A stretch of 64,000 nucleotides of DNA from Halichondria panicea. Lineage: Eukaryota; Porifera; Demospongiae; Suberitida; Halichondriidae. Each line of letters starts with the position of its first letter. Position 1 is the first letter of the stretch. A model generated the notes under the pieces. It was given only the letters and a program-made list of their open reading frames with translations, did no database searches and was not told the DNA's origin. The stretch is taken from the NCBI RefSeq assembly GCF_963675165.1, contig NC_087380.1, positions 6,642,071 through 6,706,070 on the forward strand, written 5' to 3'. A program made the translations under genes and the position numbers. Below are positions 23,455 through 34,843 of this stretch, piece by piece.

Positions 23455-24010
23455 TTTTGAGTTGATTGAATCATAGATTGAAGAGTTAGAGGGATAGGAA
23501 GCGGAGTGGTGCACGTGATGATTTTACATTGAATCTGCAGTGGAGCCTCGAAAATTATCCGCGTTACTCCCTATGAATGAGGCTATTAAGCACATTTTTG
23601 CCGGGTAACTCCCAAAGCTGTGTTTCCTCGAGAAATCATCTCTTTCAGCAACTTATAACACGCCTAGTCCATGAGCCACATGTAGTACTTGCTAATGACT
23701 GACCACACCCAGTAAAAAGAGACTTTCCAATAAAGTTATATATGTTCCCAAGGCTGTTTTAGAGCTATTGGAACATGTAACGTGTAAGCGTGCTGGTTAT
23801 GACTACTACAATAGGTATAGACCTTGAAATATAAGTGAGTTGCACGGACTAAGCACAGTTACTTGTAGTTTATTATGCACTGCATGGGTGTAGAAATAGA
23901 TATTGTTGTGGTGGCCTCGATTAAACTGCAGCGTATATAGCGCAGATGTTACTCGAGATACCAACCGTTTCCTATCCCTATAACTCTTCAATCTATGATT
24001 GAATTAAGCT
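23455..24010. mobile_element. Element of about 0.55 kb with inverted ends
   Basis: ATCATAGATTGAAGAGTTA near 23470 reappears inverted (CTCTTCAATCTATGATTGAA) near 23985, with about 35 bp of near-identity in each arm. No coding frame of note. It lies inside the 11.3-kb composite element. Confidence 0.6.
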
Positions 24011-24942
24011 GTTGAGATGCATGGTAGTGCATGTGCGGCCATTTATAATAATAATGCTGTATCCAGCGTGAGTTTTTAAGCCTTGGCTATTTTCTGAAAT
24101 AGCAGCTTGCCTGATAGAGTGGACATGGTCACTATAGGTAAATTGTTGTGTTAAGATCTGTACGCTTATATATAATTATAATTATGCTTCGATCAAGTCC
24201 AGCTCATGCAGTAACGATTGGTCTATAGATACAATAATTATATTTAATCTGCTATAATTTATTTATACCTTTTACAGGAAGCTAGAATTATATTAGCTGT
24301 TCCTGGTATAACTGCATTGATCACCTAAAAAAAGCTTGCTGAATGGAACCTCATGCACAGACTGTCAGAGCTCACTTCACTTTGCATGGTCCAGTGATAG
24401 CTATGCATACACGAGCTGATAGCACCAGATTCTGTGATGGCAGTCCTAAATTTAACTTGGCCATTTTGGTCCACTGCGCATGCACTGTGTAAAAGCTCAT
24501 AGCCATGGCAGCAGAACCTAATTTCATATACGCACCAGATTCTAAATTGAAGTTGGCCACTTTGGTCCACTGATCCATCAGCAATTATGTATACCAGGTC
24601 TAAGATTTGTTGATTCACCTTATAGCTGCTACAATACCATGCATATGCACCCTCAATAGCCTTCACTCCTTATCCAATATGCAACAAGTATCCAATATGA
24701 ATGGAAGTGTTAGAACTAACGGTTCTTAAGAATTCCAGGTAATAAAGATAGAGAAAGAAAGCAAAGCAAATCTGAGTACCTGAGTTTCTTTAAAGTGGTT
24801 TGTCAGATATTATGATACTGTTGAAATTGGTGTATAGGACACTACCAACAAGAAACGATAATCTGTCGTTTAATGCAATTATATATATACACAAGGATAA
24901 TAATAATCGGCAACTACTAAAGCCGCTATATATAGAAATCCT

Positions 24943-25423
24943 GGTAAGACTGCAATGTTATGCTATATTTTTAGCTCATAAAATTAATGTTCACTCTGGA
25001 ATAATAAACTGTATATAGTAACTGAACTCTAAACTCGTTGAACCTATTTACTTATAAATCTTATAAATTATTATTATGTATATTTTATCCTCACGTGATT
25101 TTTGTGTTTATGCCATGCTAGCCTCGTTGTTTGCCTAACTGTTATAAAAGCGAAAACTCGGCCTGGGATCGAGGCTAATGCCATGGTAAGACTGCAATGT
25201 TATATATTTTTAGCTCATAAAATTAATGTTCACTCTGGAATAATAAACTGTATATAGTAACTGAACTCTAAACTCGTTGAACCTATTTACTTATAAATCT
25301 TATAAATTATTATTATGTATATTTTATCCTCACGTGATTTTTGTGTTTATGCCATGCTAGCCTCGTTGTTCGCCTAACTGTTATAAAAGCGAAAACTCGG
25401 CCTGAGATCGAGGCTAATGCCAT
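24943..25423. repeat. Tandem duplication, two units of about 240 bp
   Basis: 24943-25184 and 25185-25423 are almost identical; a 3-bp indel (GCT) and about two substitutions separate them. Each unit ends with the sequence AAAACTCGGCCTGGGATCGA (second unit: GAGATCGA) that also ends the MULE-like elements at 44.2-46.1 kb. Confidence 0.9.
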
Positions 25424-27407
25424 GCATGTGTTTTCTGAAATAAGATTTAATTTGTCACTGGTGTCTCAGAACTAACTATGGTCCTATATAGTTGTCAGCG
25501 CATGCTTAAAATTTTCATTGTATTTGTGTCGGCTAATTAACCAATAATACATTGTATTATAGAAAATTCACAGATACCGTATGCCGGTGGAAAATTTCGA
25601 GGTGTTTTTTAATTTCGCGTTTTTTGTGGGTGGCTGCATGCAGAACACGAAAATTAGAACCCGTGGAAGGCTTCATATGCGCATGCAAGATAGGTGCCAC
25701 AACACCCTACTACCCGCGAAATGTTCTAAATATTGAAAATTTTCCACCCGTATGGTACATATAGTATACACATTATAGAGAGCTGCTTCACAAGGAGAGT
25801 TGCCATGCAGTTGTGCTGCAGCATGATTATAGTGACCCAGCTAGGGCATGTAACTTCATGGATGATGATTGAATGCCTCAAATTATGAAGGTTTAGCAGG
25901 CTGCTGGACCTCTCTGATATTCTAGACCTCTATTTGTAACTCATAATTTATGTTTGAGAAAGGTAGATTCTCTTCATGGCTCTGAGCTGCCAGAAACAAC
26001 ACTCGAATGAACAGGTATACATATACACTCCAGTCCTGTGAGTATAGGAAAGATTACCAAAGACAAAAAGAGGGTTTCAACCTTACCTCACACTATCCAG
26101 TCTCCTCCCTTAGTAGAAAAGAGGAGCACTGTTGGGATAGCTGGATATTATCATTGCTCTTGTGCAGAGAAGTATAGACATTCTATAATAATATATGTGT
26201 ACATGCGATGTAAATTAAATGTGTCGTATTAAACAGGTCATTGTCAATCCCTCTGATGATGGCACCACCAAGTCCTCTAGCTCACATGCACTCTTCACTT
26301 CATCCACCATAAGATAATTATACCAATGATGGATCTAGATCTTTCCAAACAAAAATGACTTGATATGATAGAACCACACAACAAATCTGACCTTGACGAG
26401 CTTTAATTGTCAAGATTTGTAGCCTCCTCACTTGTTCTTCTGTCTTCAGAATAATGTTTTCTAAATAATTAAGAGCCATTCCAATCGATTAATGATAAAC
26501 GGGATACTGACTGCTAGTACGATAGTACACGAATATAAATGTGAACAAAAATATCCATTAGTCTAATTTTTAATCTACTTGAATGACTGGCGCATGCATG
26601 CGCAGACAACTAGTGCAGGCCTATAGTTGTTCACCTAAACGTTATAAAAGCGAAAACTCGGCCTGGGATCGAGGCTAGCTATAATATAAAGCTACGACAA
26701 TTCAGATGTAGATTAAATTTGGAATGTACCTTGCCATGTCTTGAACATGCACACGCATACATTGCATGCAAAAATAGTTTTTTTATGCATGAGTCTAATC
26801 TATAGCTACACAATTGTATTGGCCGCATCTCCTTTAACACGCAGGAAGAAACATCAATGATCATTAACTCTATCTGCTGCCATTGACTATAAGTTGGACT
26901 TACTATTCCTCACGAATACTAAACTATTAATTTTTATCTTTACACTATATACTTGTAATAATTTATACACTTGTACACCTATCTCTGGTGGTGTGTTAAT
27001 TGTTATTATTGTTGTAACATGCATGATAATTATTACTACATGTTTTACTTCATTGAAAGACATAAATTTCTGTCATTTTAACACTAAAATACGATGATGC
27101 ATCCCATATAACATATGTGTTTTTGCTGTGCTATAGCTAGCTTACTCTCAGTGTCATCCTTCATTTCAATCAATCACCTTCATGGATGTTCATAATAATT
27201 ATATGATTATCGTCAATTCTAACAATAACTCCCTTTAATTATATAGGTAGTATTGTTTTGGCTTGTGCTATGTACTGCATGCATACTCTCATTAATCATT
27301 TTTCATGTTGATAATTATGAGCTTTGTTTACTTAGCATCACAATGGCATGCATCAAAATAATAATTATGTAAGAATAACATCAAAATTGAGTCATCATGG
27401 TCATGTT
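25424..27407. other. Non-coding interior of the composite element
   Basis: Apart from the solo MULE-like end at 26588-26680, I see only AT-rich sequence and short chance frames here. No gene can be supported. Confidence 0.5.
26588..26680. mobile_element. Solo terminal repeat of the MULE-like family
   Basis: Carries GCGCAGACAACTAGTG, AAAGCGAAAACTCGGCCTGG and ATCGAGGCTA in the same order as the right end of the element at 44219-45269. No partner end is visible nearby, so it is a fragment. Confidence 0.7.
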
Positions 27408-28224
27408 TTATACCGTAATCGTTAACATAAACTGCAAAACTTGTTCATACAAATCAATGCCAAACTCATCAGAAGGTGCTAACGGATTAACAGCTTGCTG
27501 TAGGAGAGCAAAATTCTCTGAACTTAGCCTTATTGGCACCTCAGGCACAACTATAGAACGTCCCTGAGACGGGATGGGGCCTTCCATATCAATTCCATAT
27601 TCTTCCTCCACATTCTCAAAAAAATCCAAAGCTGCGAGTCGTGCTGCAAAAGTAGTGCCCCTGTTGTAAACAACTGGTGTGGAGACTTATGGTGTGCAGT
27701 TCGGATTGAGTGATGGTTCCATCCACCAATGAACAGTGTAAGTGCCTGATTAATACGTGGAATGAACACATTATAATGAAGGGAATACAGATGCGTCTCA
27801 TTCAAACAGTCTAATAGATCCACTTGTTCCATAAAGTAAAACAGCTTGTAAAAGAGAATAGTCACAGCGGTGCATGTCCCTCCATATAGTCGCTCTATGC
27901 GTTGATTATGGACCGAGGCTCCTACAATCACACTCCTCATATCATGTCCTAACATGTGACGTGCGACCAATACATTTTCCCCACCTTGGTCCATTCTTAT
28001 AATTATACGAGATGGCAGCTGATGCTTTTGAACTGCACACAAAAATAATTCGTACACGGTTGACGATTTATTATTGCCACAACACTTCAAGAAAGTCACC
28101 AGCCTACTGCAGCCGTCAATGCAGCCACGAGTGACGATTCTCCATCTAATAAGCTTATGATGTGAATCTGAAACAAGATAATTCAACCATAATTAATTTT
28201 AATGTGATGAAAATTAGTCAATAC

Positions 28225-28759
28225 TATAATGAAAGCACCGCAGGTGCTGACGCCTCGATGGAGATGCCAAAGCTACATAACATAAAGCTACTAATAGCTT
28301 TTATACACATGATAAACATTTTTGATTTTGCTGCATGCAAACTTAGAGTGGGTAATGATTGACCATGATTATTTAAACAATAAAACAATCGATGCCAAAA
28401 GTTCAAGTCTAAAATTAATGGCTGCATCAGCAGAGCCTTGCAGCTCTCTTCTCACTCTTGTAATGCAGCTACCAATAGCTAGCATTCTAGTGCAGAGCTA
28501 ACTACTAAGTAGAGTAGCAACACTCGGTAAATAAGTTTGGCTACGTGCCCGGCTTCTGAAAAGACTGCAATGGCATTCCAAGTAAGCAAAACTAGGCGTA
28601 ACTCGAGAACGAAGCATTATTTTGCAAATCCACGAATTAAAATCCAAGTAAACATGACTATAGAAGCCTATAGAAACTCTTACTTGCACTTGATTGCAGT
28701 CTACACACACATAGACACACAAACGTATACCTCGCTTGCGCATGCGCACCGAGGCATAA
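28225..28759. mobile_element. Repeat family G, copy 2
   Basis: Same start (ATAATGAAAGCACCGCAGG) and same end (GCGCATGCGCACCGAGGC) as the copy at 16030-16507. Inserted in the transposase intron, so it is younger than the transposase. Confidence 0.65.
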
Positions 28760-30413
28760 TAATGGTCTAACTGGTTTGGGTTTACGGGGCTGCCCAGGGT
28801 AATTAAAAGCGTATCACATACGGATCAGTAATTGCACAGGGTTCAAACAACAGCTGCGGCTAAAAATATTATTAAAATTCCTGAGAACGGCATCATAAAC
28901 GATTAGGTTACTCGTATAAGGGATTAAGAACACTCATAACAAACACAGGCAAGGGCCAATTAGAAGCCTTGCCATTGCTTGTTACTCGTACTACTTGATC
29001 AGAGGCTGCAGCTATATACGATATTTTGCTAGCAATTAGAATTCGAGAGACCAGAAAGGTGTTCATTACGTCTACTAACGCTCCAGTAAAATGAGACCGC
29101 TTCCTTTTTTGCCTTTGGAAAGGGCTACTTTTAACCGTGCGTAAAGAATCTCACGCACGGAATAACTCTTCTTTGATAAGAATACACAAGTCACAAATTA
29201 ATACTCGCGCTTATTTATTAATGTTACCATGCAGACTCAATTACAAACACATCTATGGCTGCTTGTCGCGGCTAAATGTTTGGCATCCATCCACGCATTA
29301 TGTAATTTGTGGTTAGTTCTACGCTGGGACAACTCTTTGATAAGTAGCATACCAGTTCAACAGGAAGTGGTTTAGCAGGTAAGTTCTTTTCACCTGCACA
29401 AACTCAAAGTCTACCATGTGAAAGTCTACACTAAAAAGCTGCTACTTAGCTAGCAGCTACTGTAGATACCAGTATCAATATGACTCAGAGGTGATTACGG
29501 TTAAAGTTTATTGAGGCTACTATTTGAGAGCGGCTTTTATCGCACTGAAGATGGGGATTAATTTTAGAGGCTACTACTATTTGAGTGTGGGCTTTATACA
29601 AGGGCAGATTTTGACGAATATCAAAAGGATGATACCGTATATTTATTCGATCTAAGGTGACACTTTTAAAGCCTAATTTTGGAGGTTGAAAAATTATGTT
29701 GAAGTCTTGGTGTTGCATATTTGATCGTTGTTTCTCTATAGAGGCTATATAGTTTGACCTCTATTTAGAATGTGACATACAAAAATATTGTCAACACAGC
29801 AGTCGCTACAGTATAGCCGGACCACGAATATTTTACCCAGCGACCTTGACTACCTTTACCTGCAGTGCAAGCAGAAAATAAGATCCACGAATGGACTTCC
29901 TCCCGCTCCCCCCCTAAACATCTGCATTCAGGAATATATGGAAAGGCAATCTCAAAACCCACTAGAATTTATCCTAGATCGACCTTCGAATGAACACCAG
30001 TCATGTCTCTGTTATTAATTATTAAACAGGGTGTTAAAATAATTATGGTGACTTTTAGACCCCCCTTATTTCCACTCGCTACTTCAAAGTCCTGTAAATG
30101 ACACCCTGCTGACTAAATAACCCGAAATAACCTGCTATACAGTACTTTTAGAGGTTACAAAATTGCATATTATGGAGGGCCGTGCATGTCCCATATTTGG
30201 AGGGCTGCTTTACATGGATACCTTTAGCTATTTTCCAACAATCAACATCAAGCTTTTGGGAGACTTAAAGAAGGCCTGTAAGGCCTTAAAGTTATTGCGG
30301 GGGACAAGATTAATCCCTCTTTCCTATTTTTCCTATAATTATATCTACATGTATATGGTTCCAGTTTTCAATATGCATTTACAAAAACTTGTACAAATAA
30401 TAATTATACCCAC
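28760..30413. other. Transposase intron and repeat debris
   Basis: No independent gene seen. Direct near-repeats (CTACTATTTGAGAGCGG and CTACTATTTGAGTGTGG around 29518 and 29575) and several AT-rich blocks occur. Confidence 0.45.
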
Positions 30414-31271
30414 CAATATGCCAGAGGGAGTTTGGACCAGCAACTGAGTAAGGCTGTCGTCGACTAAGACCACCCATCAATCTTGAAGCTGCACTTAATG
30501 GGTCAGATGACCTTAGAGAACATCGGACTCTATCCCTTGACATTAATCCCATTCTTCTCAGCCTTCCACATACCATCATAATGACTCTTAACGTCGGGGA
30601 TTCTGAATGAATTTCCTTGACAATTCTATTGAGCTCATCATTTGATAAAGTTGTTGCAGAGTCATCCAGCAATTCAAACTCAACTCGTCTTCTGTATACA
30701 CTAGTAAAACATGTATTACTTATGTTTATCAGTCAAAAACTTAATTATATATGATCATACAAGACACACCCAGCAGGGCCGCAATTTCAGTCTAGTTAAA
30801 ATTTAGTGATGATAGGTACACTAGTTGTTCCTTTTCAATTTCAAACTTAGGTCTTCCTCTTCCCAAGATTCTTCTAGCAGCTTGATACTGGAATTTGCTG
30901 GTTTCTACATCCAACATCTCTTCATATTGCACCCACTGTCTGTGTACACTTCTCAGGCACTCTAGTAGATGAGCCAAATTCGATTGATTACTAGCTCATC
31001 TTCTTCTCCAACTTCAGAACCCCCTTGCAGCATTTGATCAGATAGTTGCATGCAAGTACTCAGACAAACTTCTAGTCTTGACAAAACATAGTCACAAAAT
31101 TCTCGATTCGCTATTCATGTTGATGTTCTGTGTTCTCTAGGAATCTACTGACATCAATAAAGTATTGACTCCATGCTCCAAACAATTCATCCTGCTCAGC
31201 CATTCTAGCTAGCTAGCTTGTTATGAAAGCTAAGGCATGCAAGGTTGCTTATGCGCATGCGCATATGAAAA

Positions 31272-31380
31272 GGTTATAAGGTCACGTACGTCATGCTATA
31301 AGGTTATGTACGCCACGTTATAAGGTCACGTACGTCATGCTGTATGCCACGTTATAAGGTCACGTACGTCATGTTATAAC
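31272..31380. repeat. Tandem palindromic repeat (GTCACGTACGTCATG units)
   Basis: About three imperfect units each carrying TTATAAGGTCACGTACGTCA lie between the transposase start and the inner inverted repeat at 31409. The position is that of a subterminal transposase-binding array or transposase promoter. Confidence 0.7.
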
Positions 31381-31532
31381 ATTCAAACGTCATAACGCCA
31401 TCATTTCTTTATGTTACAAACCGCTTGCCATACGTCCGATTTTTAGCCGCGCAGCACCTAAATTTGGTTGACCTGAAGCCTCTTATTAATGACGTCATAA
31501 TGAACTTATCTGCCAAGTTGGGCGTGGTTGAA

Positions 31533-33405
31533 CCTTTCCTTGCCATTTGTGAAAATCTGGAACAGGAGCGTCTTTAGGTTGATCAATTAGTGTGGATCCG
31601 GCCTCACCACGCCTCCATGTCATTCTATTAGTCTAGATCCGGCTAGCAATTCTAGCTGGGACTCCCAGTTCTAGCTCGTTTTGTTTAGCGTGTCAGAGAC
31701 TGGGAGAAGATGATTGGCACTCCCTGGCTCCTTTGGATGTACAGCTGTCCAGATCCCTAGAACATACCCTCCATTCTGACGGAGTTATCAGTGCATAGGG
31801 TGCTTACTAGATTCTTGCCAGCCAGTACAGTTCAAGCTACACACAGCACCGCTCAACTATTCTCTACCCCATTATCTAGCTAAATCTGGTCCAACTAGAC
31901 AGCAGACACAGCTAGTTAATTCAGTAAAGCCAGGGGTAGCAGGGGCGATCCTAGGATTCAGTCAATGGGGGTGCTCATTGCGCGCAAAGCGCGGCGCAAA
32001 ATTTAGACCACGCCCACTTCCGGTGTCACGCTCCTTTTTCGGCAACGCCCACTGTTTTCTAGATGGTGCACAGTACTGACAGTATATACAACAGTACAGT
32101 GCATGCCATGCCATCGATCAGCAAGTCAAGAATGTTTATGACCAGAAGCTCAATTCGCCTGGGATGGCAAACTCTAGCCAACTCTTCTTAAGGTATGTCA
32201 AATGTCAATGCAATCATGTCTAGTCTAGTCTCTGTGTAAATGTAGAAGTGTAAGTGATGATAAACGTTTGTTCCTTTGCTTGATCTGACGACAGTCTTGA
32301 TTCTTTTCTTTTCAGGCCACTAAAAGATTGATCAGCTTACCAGGAGGTGACAGGCAGCGTACAAAGTATGACCACCAGTACGTACCTAGTGTACCTTGAT
32401 GTTGAGGAAAAGAGACTTTGTAGTTTACATTGCAAACATTGATTATTATTAATTTATTGTACATATATGTAGGCTTAATTATATAATTATACTATACATT
32501 CATGTACCTCATGTACCTGGATACAAGAACCTTGTTGTGCTGCATGTTGTGAGGCAAGCTCAAGTGTTTGATACAGCAAACCACTTCCTGCTGCCTAGCC
32601 TTATTATTGAGCCCCTCCCCCACTCTTTAATGGATATCCCAGTAACGATCGAAGAAAAGTAAGTTTTTTAGGCCAGCTTAGCTAGCTAGCTAGATCTAAC
32701 TGGTATAAAGTTATTGTAACTATCACTATTAAGCTGTAGATAGCTGCAGTAAGTGTAGCTTCCTTCTAGCCAGCCAGTGATGGTTGAACTATCTACTTGA
32801 GCTTCTCTGAGTCTGGATAGGGTGCTGGAGCACCAGAGACTGGATGGGGGTGCTGGAGCACCCTAAGCACCACCCTGTGTACGCCCCTGGGTAGCCCTAC
32901 TTCTACGGTTGTTCAGTACCCACGGTAACAATTCCTCTGGGCTGGGCTAACTAGTTGAGCCACGCCTCCCAATTCTCAAGGCTAGGTACATGTCTCTGTC
33001 TAGCTGCTTCTTCAGCTTCTTGCTCAGTTTTGTGGCTTAGAGAAAGGCCAGCTACTCAGGGGGAAGAGTCGAGATGAAAGTCTGGCAGCCAGGTGACGTC
33101 CAAACGGTCAGTTATTCTTTCCACCAACTTTTTAATCTAGTCTAGTCCTGCTTGCACTGCTACTACTACTGCTACTCTTCCTACTACTACTGCTACTCTT
33201 CCTAGCTAGTCAAAGGTTTCTTTTTTTTTTTTTAACTACATATGCACAAAGAGACATCAAAGATTACATCAAAGGACACAGATTTTTAGCCTGATAAGGC
33301 CGTTACCTAGACTACAGTTTGTTTGTCAGGGAGGAGCTCACATACTAATTCATCATAATTCGTTACCGTTGTTGTAATTTCTACAACAGATTGCCAAGGA
33401 AAGAG
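31533..33405. mobile_element. Element C, copy 1, interrupted by another element
   Basis: Near-identical to 59071-61443. It starts CCTTTCCTTGCCA and ends TTGCCAAGGAAAGAG, an inverted pair. Interrupted at 31940 by a 950-bp element. It carries a run of ACTACT/GCTACT trinucleotides near 33155-33200 and a poly-T near 33217. No coding frame of note. Confidence 0.75.
31940..32889. mobile_element. 950-bp insertion with CAGGGGCG ends and GGTAG target duplication
   Basis: Begins CAGGGGCGATCC and ends GTACGCCCCTG, flanked by GGTAG at 31935-31939 and 32890-32894. The uninterrupted target sits in the second copy of element C at 59478-59482 (GCCAGGGGTAGCCCTAC). The interior has GGGGGTGCT/AGCACC motifs near both ends, as in the 11.3-kb element. 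Confidence 0.88.
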
Positions 33406-33689
33406 ATAGAGAAGCTGGCCACGATCACAGAAGAGAACTAGTTTATAGATTTAAGCCAGAATAGCTCACAGTTTAGAGACTGAATCGTTTTCCTTGCCTA
33501 TATACTAGCTAGCTAACAGCCTAACTGCAGCAAGATCTGGAAGAGAAGGGGTGCTCAGCTGGATAATCAGATACATTTCTCTGTGATTTGTATACTTGAC
33601 TCAGGCTGGTTGGGGGTGCTCGAGCACCCCTAGCACCCCCCCTGGCTACGCCCCTGGTCCTGGTGTGAATATATATCGAGATAGCATGC

Positions 33690-33895
33690 ACGTGCAATGA
33701 TCGCCTTATGTAGAGATCATGTCTGCACATGCAGTGATAATGTCTGTATATACATCCAACGATCATGTCTGCACATGCAACCATTAGTCTCTGCACATCC
33801 AATGATAATGTCTGCACATCCAACCATTTGAGTCTGCGTGTGCAGTGATAATGTCTGCACATCCAACGATCATGTCTGCACATGCAACTGTTTTA
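33690..33895. repeat. Imperfect minisatellite of about 22-25 bp units
   Basis: Many units around ATCATGTCTGCACATGCA and GATAATGTCTGCACATCCAA. A shorter version is at about 22120-22210. It belongs to the repeat that was the target of the 11.3-kb element. Confidence 0.8.
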
Positions 33896-34237
33896 AGGCT
33901 AAAGCCTCTATACAAAGCCCAATGTTGAGGTTAAAAATTATGCTGAAGTCCTTCCAGTTGCTGCTAGTGCATGCATGGGCTACGAGGGTGTGGCTACATG
34001 TGAGGGATCAAGGATTTAGAGTAGACTCTATTTGAGATAACATTGATTCAGTTTTCACAGTCAATTGGATGGCACTCAACAAATACAAAACTCAACACTT
34101 AATACTAAACACCTGTTTCTAGGATGTTCTACTAGCAAAACACTTGGATCTACTACTGCAACCCATCTATAGAATAGTCTAGAAGTGATGTTTACTATAG
34201 TACAGTACTGTTGTGGTTTACCACAGTAGTTCCTATA
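33896..34237. other. Intergenic, nothing supported
   Basis: A short stretch (AATGTTGAGGTTAAAAATTA) resembles one near 29690. No gene or RNA seen. Confidence 0.5.
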
Positions 34238-34843
34238 TCAAGTAATGCCCTGTGAGGCCATGTCCTCACACTCCTCCTTCTTTCTCCGGCGACAAAGTTG
34301 TCGTGTTTGTGTCGTGAGCTTGCGACAGTTCGGCGTTTCCCCTTTCTTGAGCATGTCCTCTTGACGACATTGAGTCGGCAAAACCAATTGTTCCCATGTA
34401 TCGAATTTTCCTTTGTTTCCAGGAGGGCTGTTCAATATTCCAGAACATTTGTTTCCTGCTAAGACAGGCTCACCACTTGATACCTTCCGAGCAGTCTCAA
34501 GGGTAGGGTCGGCACTCTGTAAGTCGGCTACAGCAACTTCGAGAGGATGAGTCAGTTTCTTCTGTCGATTCTGACTTGAATCGTCAAGGTCAACAAATGA
34601 TTCGTACAGCAGCCTCTTGCTGCTGCTTCTTCTGAGCACAAGTAGTGACGAGGAAGGTGTCCTCTGTATTTTGGGGTGTAGTGCCGGATTCATCATTATA
34701 ATGAGAGACAATACTTCAGAGATATCTCGGCCAAGTATGATGGGTACCGGGAGAGTGTTGGAGATTCCAGCTCGCACCAGGAATGTTTTCGAACCTGTGG
34801 ATACCTTGATATTTGGCCACACTGTGTCGGAGTGAACGCACAT
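34238..34843 (-). pseudogene. Ty3/gypsy-like retrotransposon fragment (protease end)
   Basis: An open 201-aa frame. FLVRAGISNTLPVPIILGRD resembles the end of a gypsy-type aspartic protease (the conserved ILGRD segment). It is followed by a low-complexity linker rich in Ser, Lys and Arg. No reverse transcriptase, integrase or LTR is seen, so it is a fragment. Its 5' end runs directly into FARSA-derived sequence at about 34813. Confidence 0.5.

Larger units (their letters stand above)
27408..31204 (-). pseudogene. DDE integrase-core transposase (rve-type), decayed
   Basis: Starts MAEQDELFGAWSQYF near 31204. It continues in pieces at 30977-30792 (GRGRPKFEIEKEQLVYL, a DNA-binding-like region) and 30672-30414 (SNDELNRIVKEI, RRQPYSVAGPNSLWHI). 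A good intron then runs from donor GTGGGT at 30413 to an acceptor before 28167, restoring [13 protein letters not shown]. The catalytic core follows: [21 protein letters not shown] and [10 protein letters not shown] supply the D, D and E. A single-base frameshift near 27625 moves the C-terminus ([18 protein letters not shown], ending GIDLYEQVLQFM) into another frame. Stops and frameshifts also break the N-terminal part. This integrase-core family is widespread as transposon-derived ORFs in aquatic animals. The repeat G copy at 28225-28759 sits in its intron. Confidence 0.8.
22336..33656. mobile_element. 11.3-kb composite DNA transposon, CAGGGGCG ends, 5-bp target duplication
   Basis: The left end CAGGGGCGTAGCCAGG is repeated inverted at the right end (CCTGGCTACGCCCCTG). 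GTCCT flanks both sides (22331-22335 and 33657-33661), and an uninterrupted copy of the target is present at 22060. A second inverted pair of 26 bp lies further in (22401-22426 and 31409-31434). Together with the position of the transposase (27408-31204, minus), that suggests the original transposon was about 9 kb. Its right end was later replaced or extended by nested elements at 31533-33405. Whether the whole 11.3 kb moved as one unit is inference. Confidence 0.65.

Noticed and set aside
33690..33895. Possible CRISPR-like array of regularly spaced repeats
   Set aside because: The units are imperfect and contiguous without unique spacers, and the genome is eukaryotic; it is a minisatellite.
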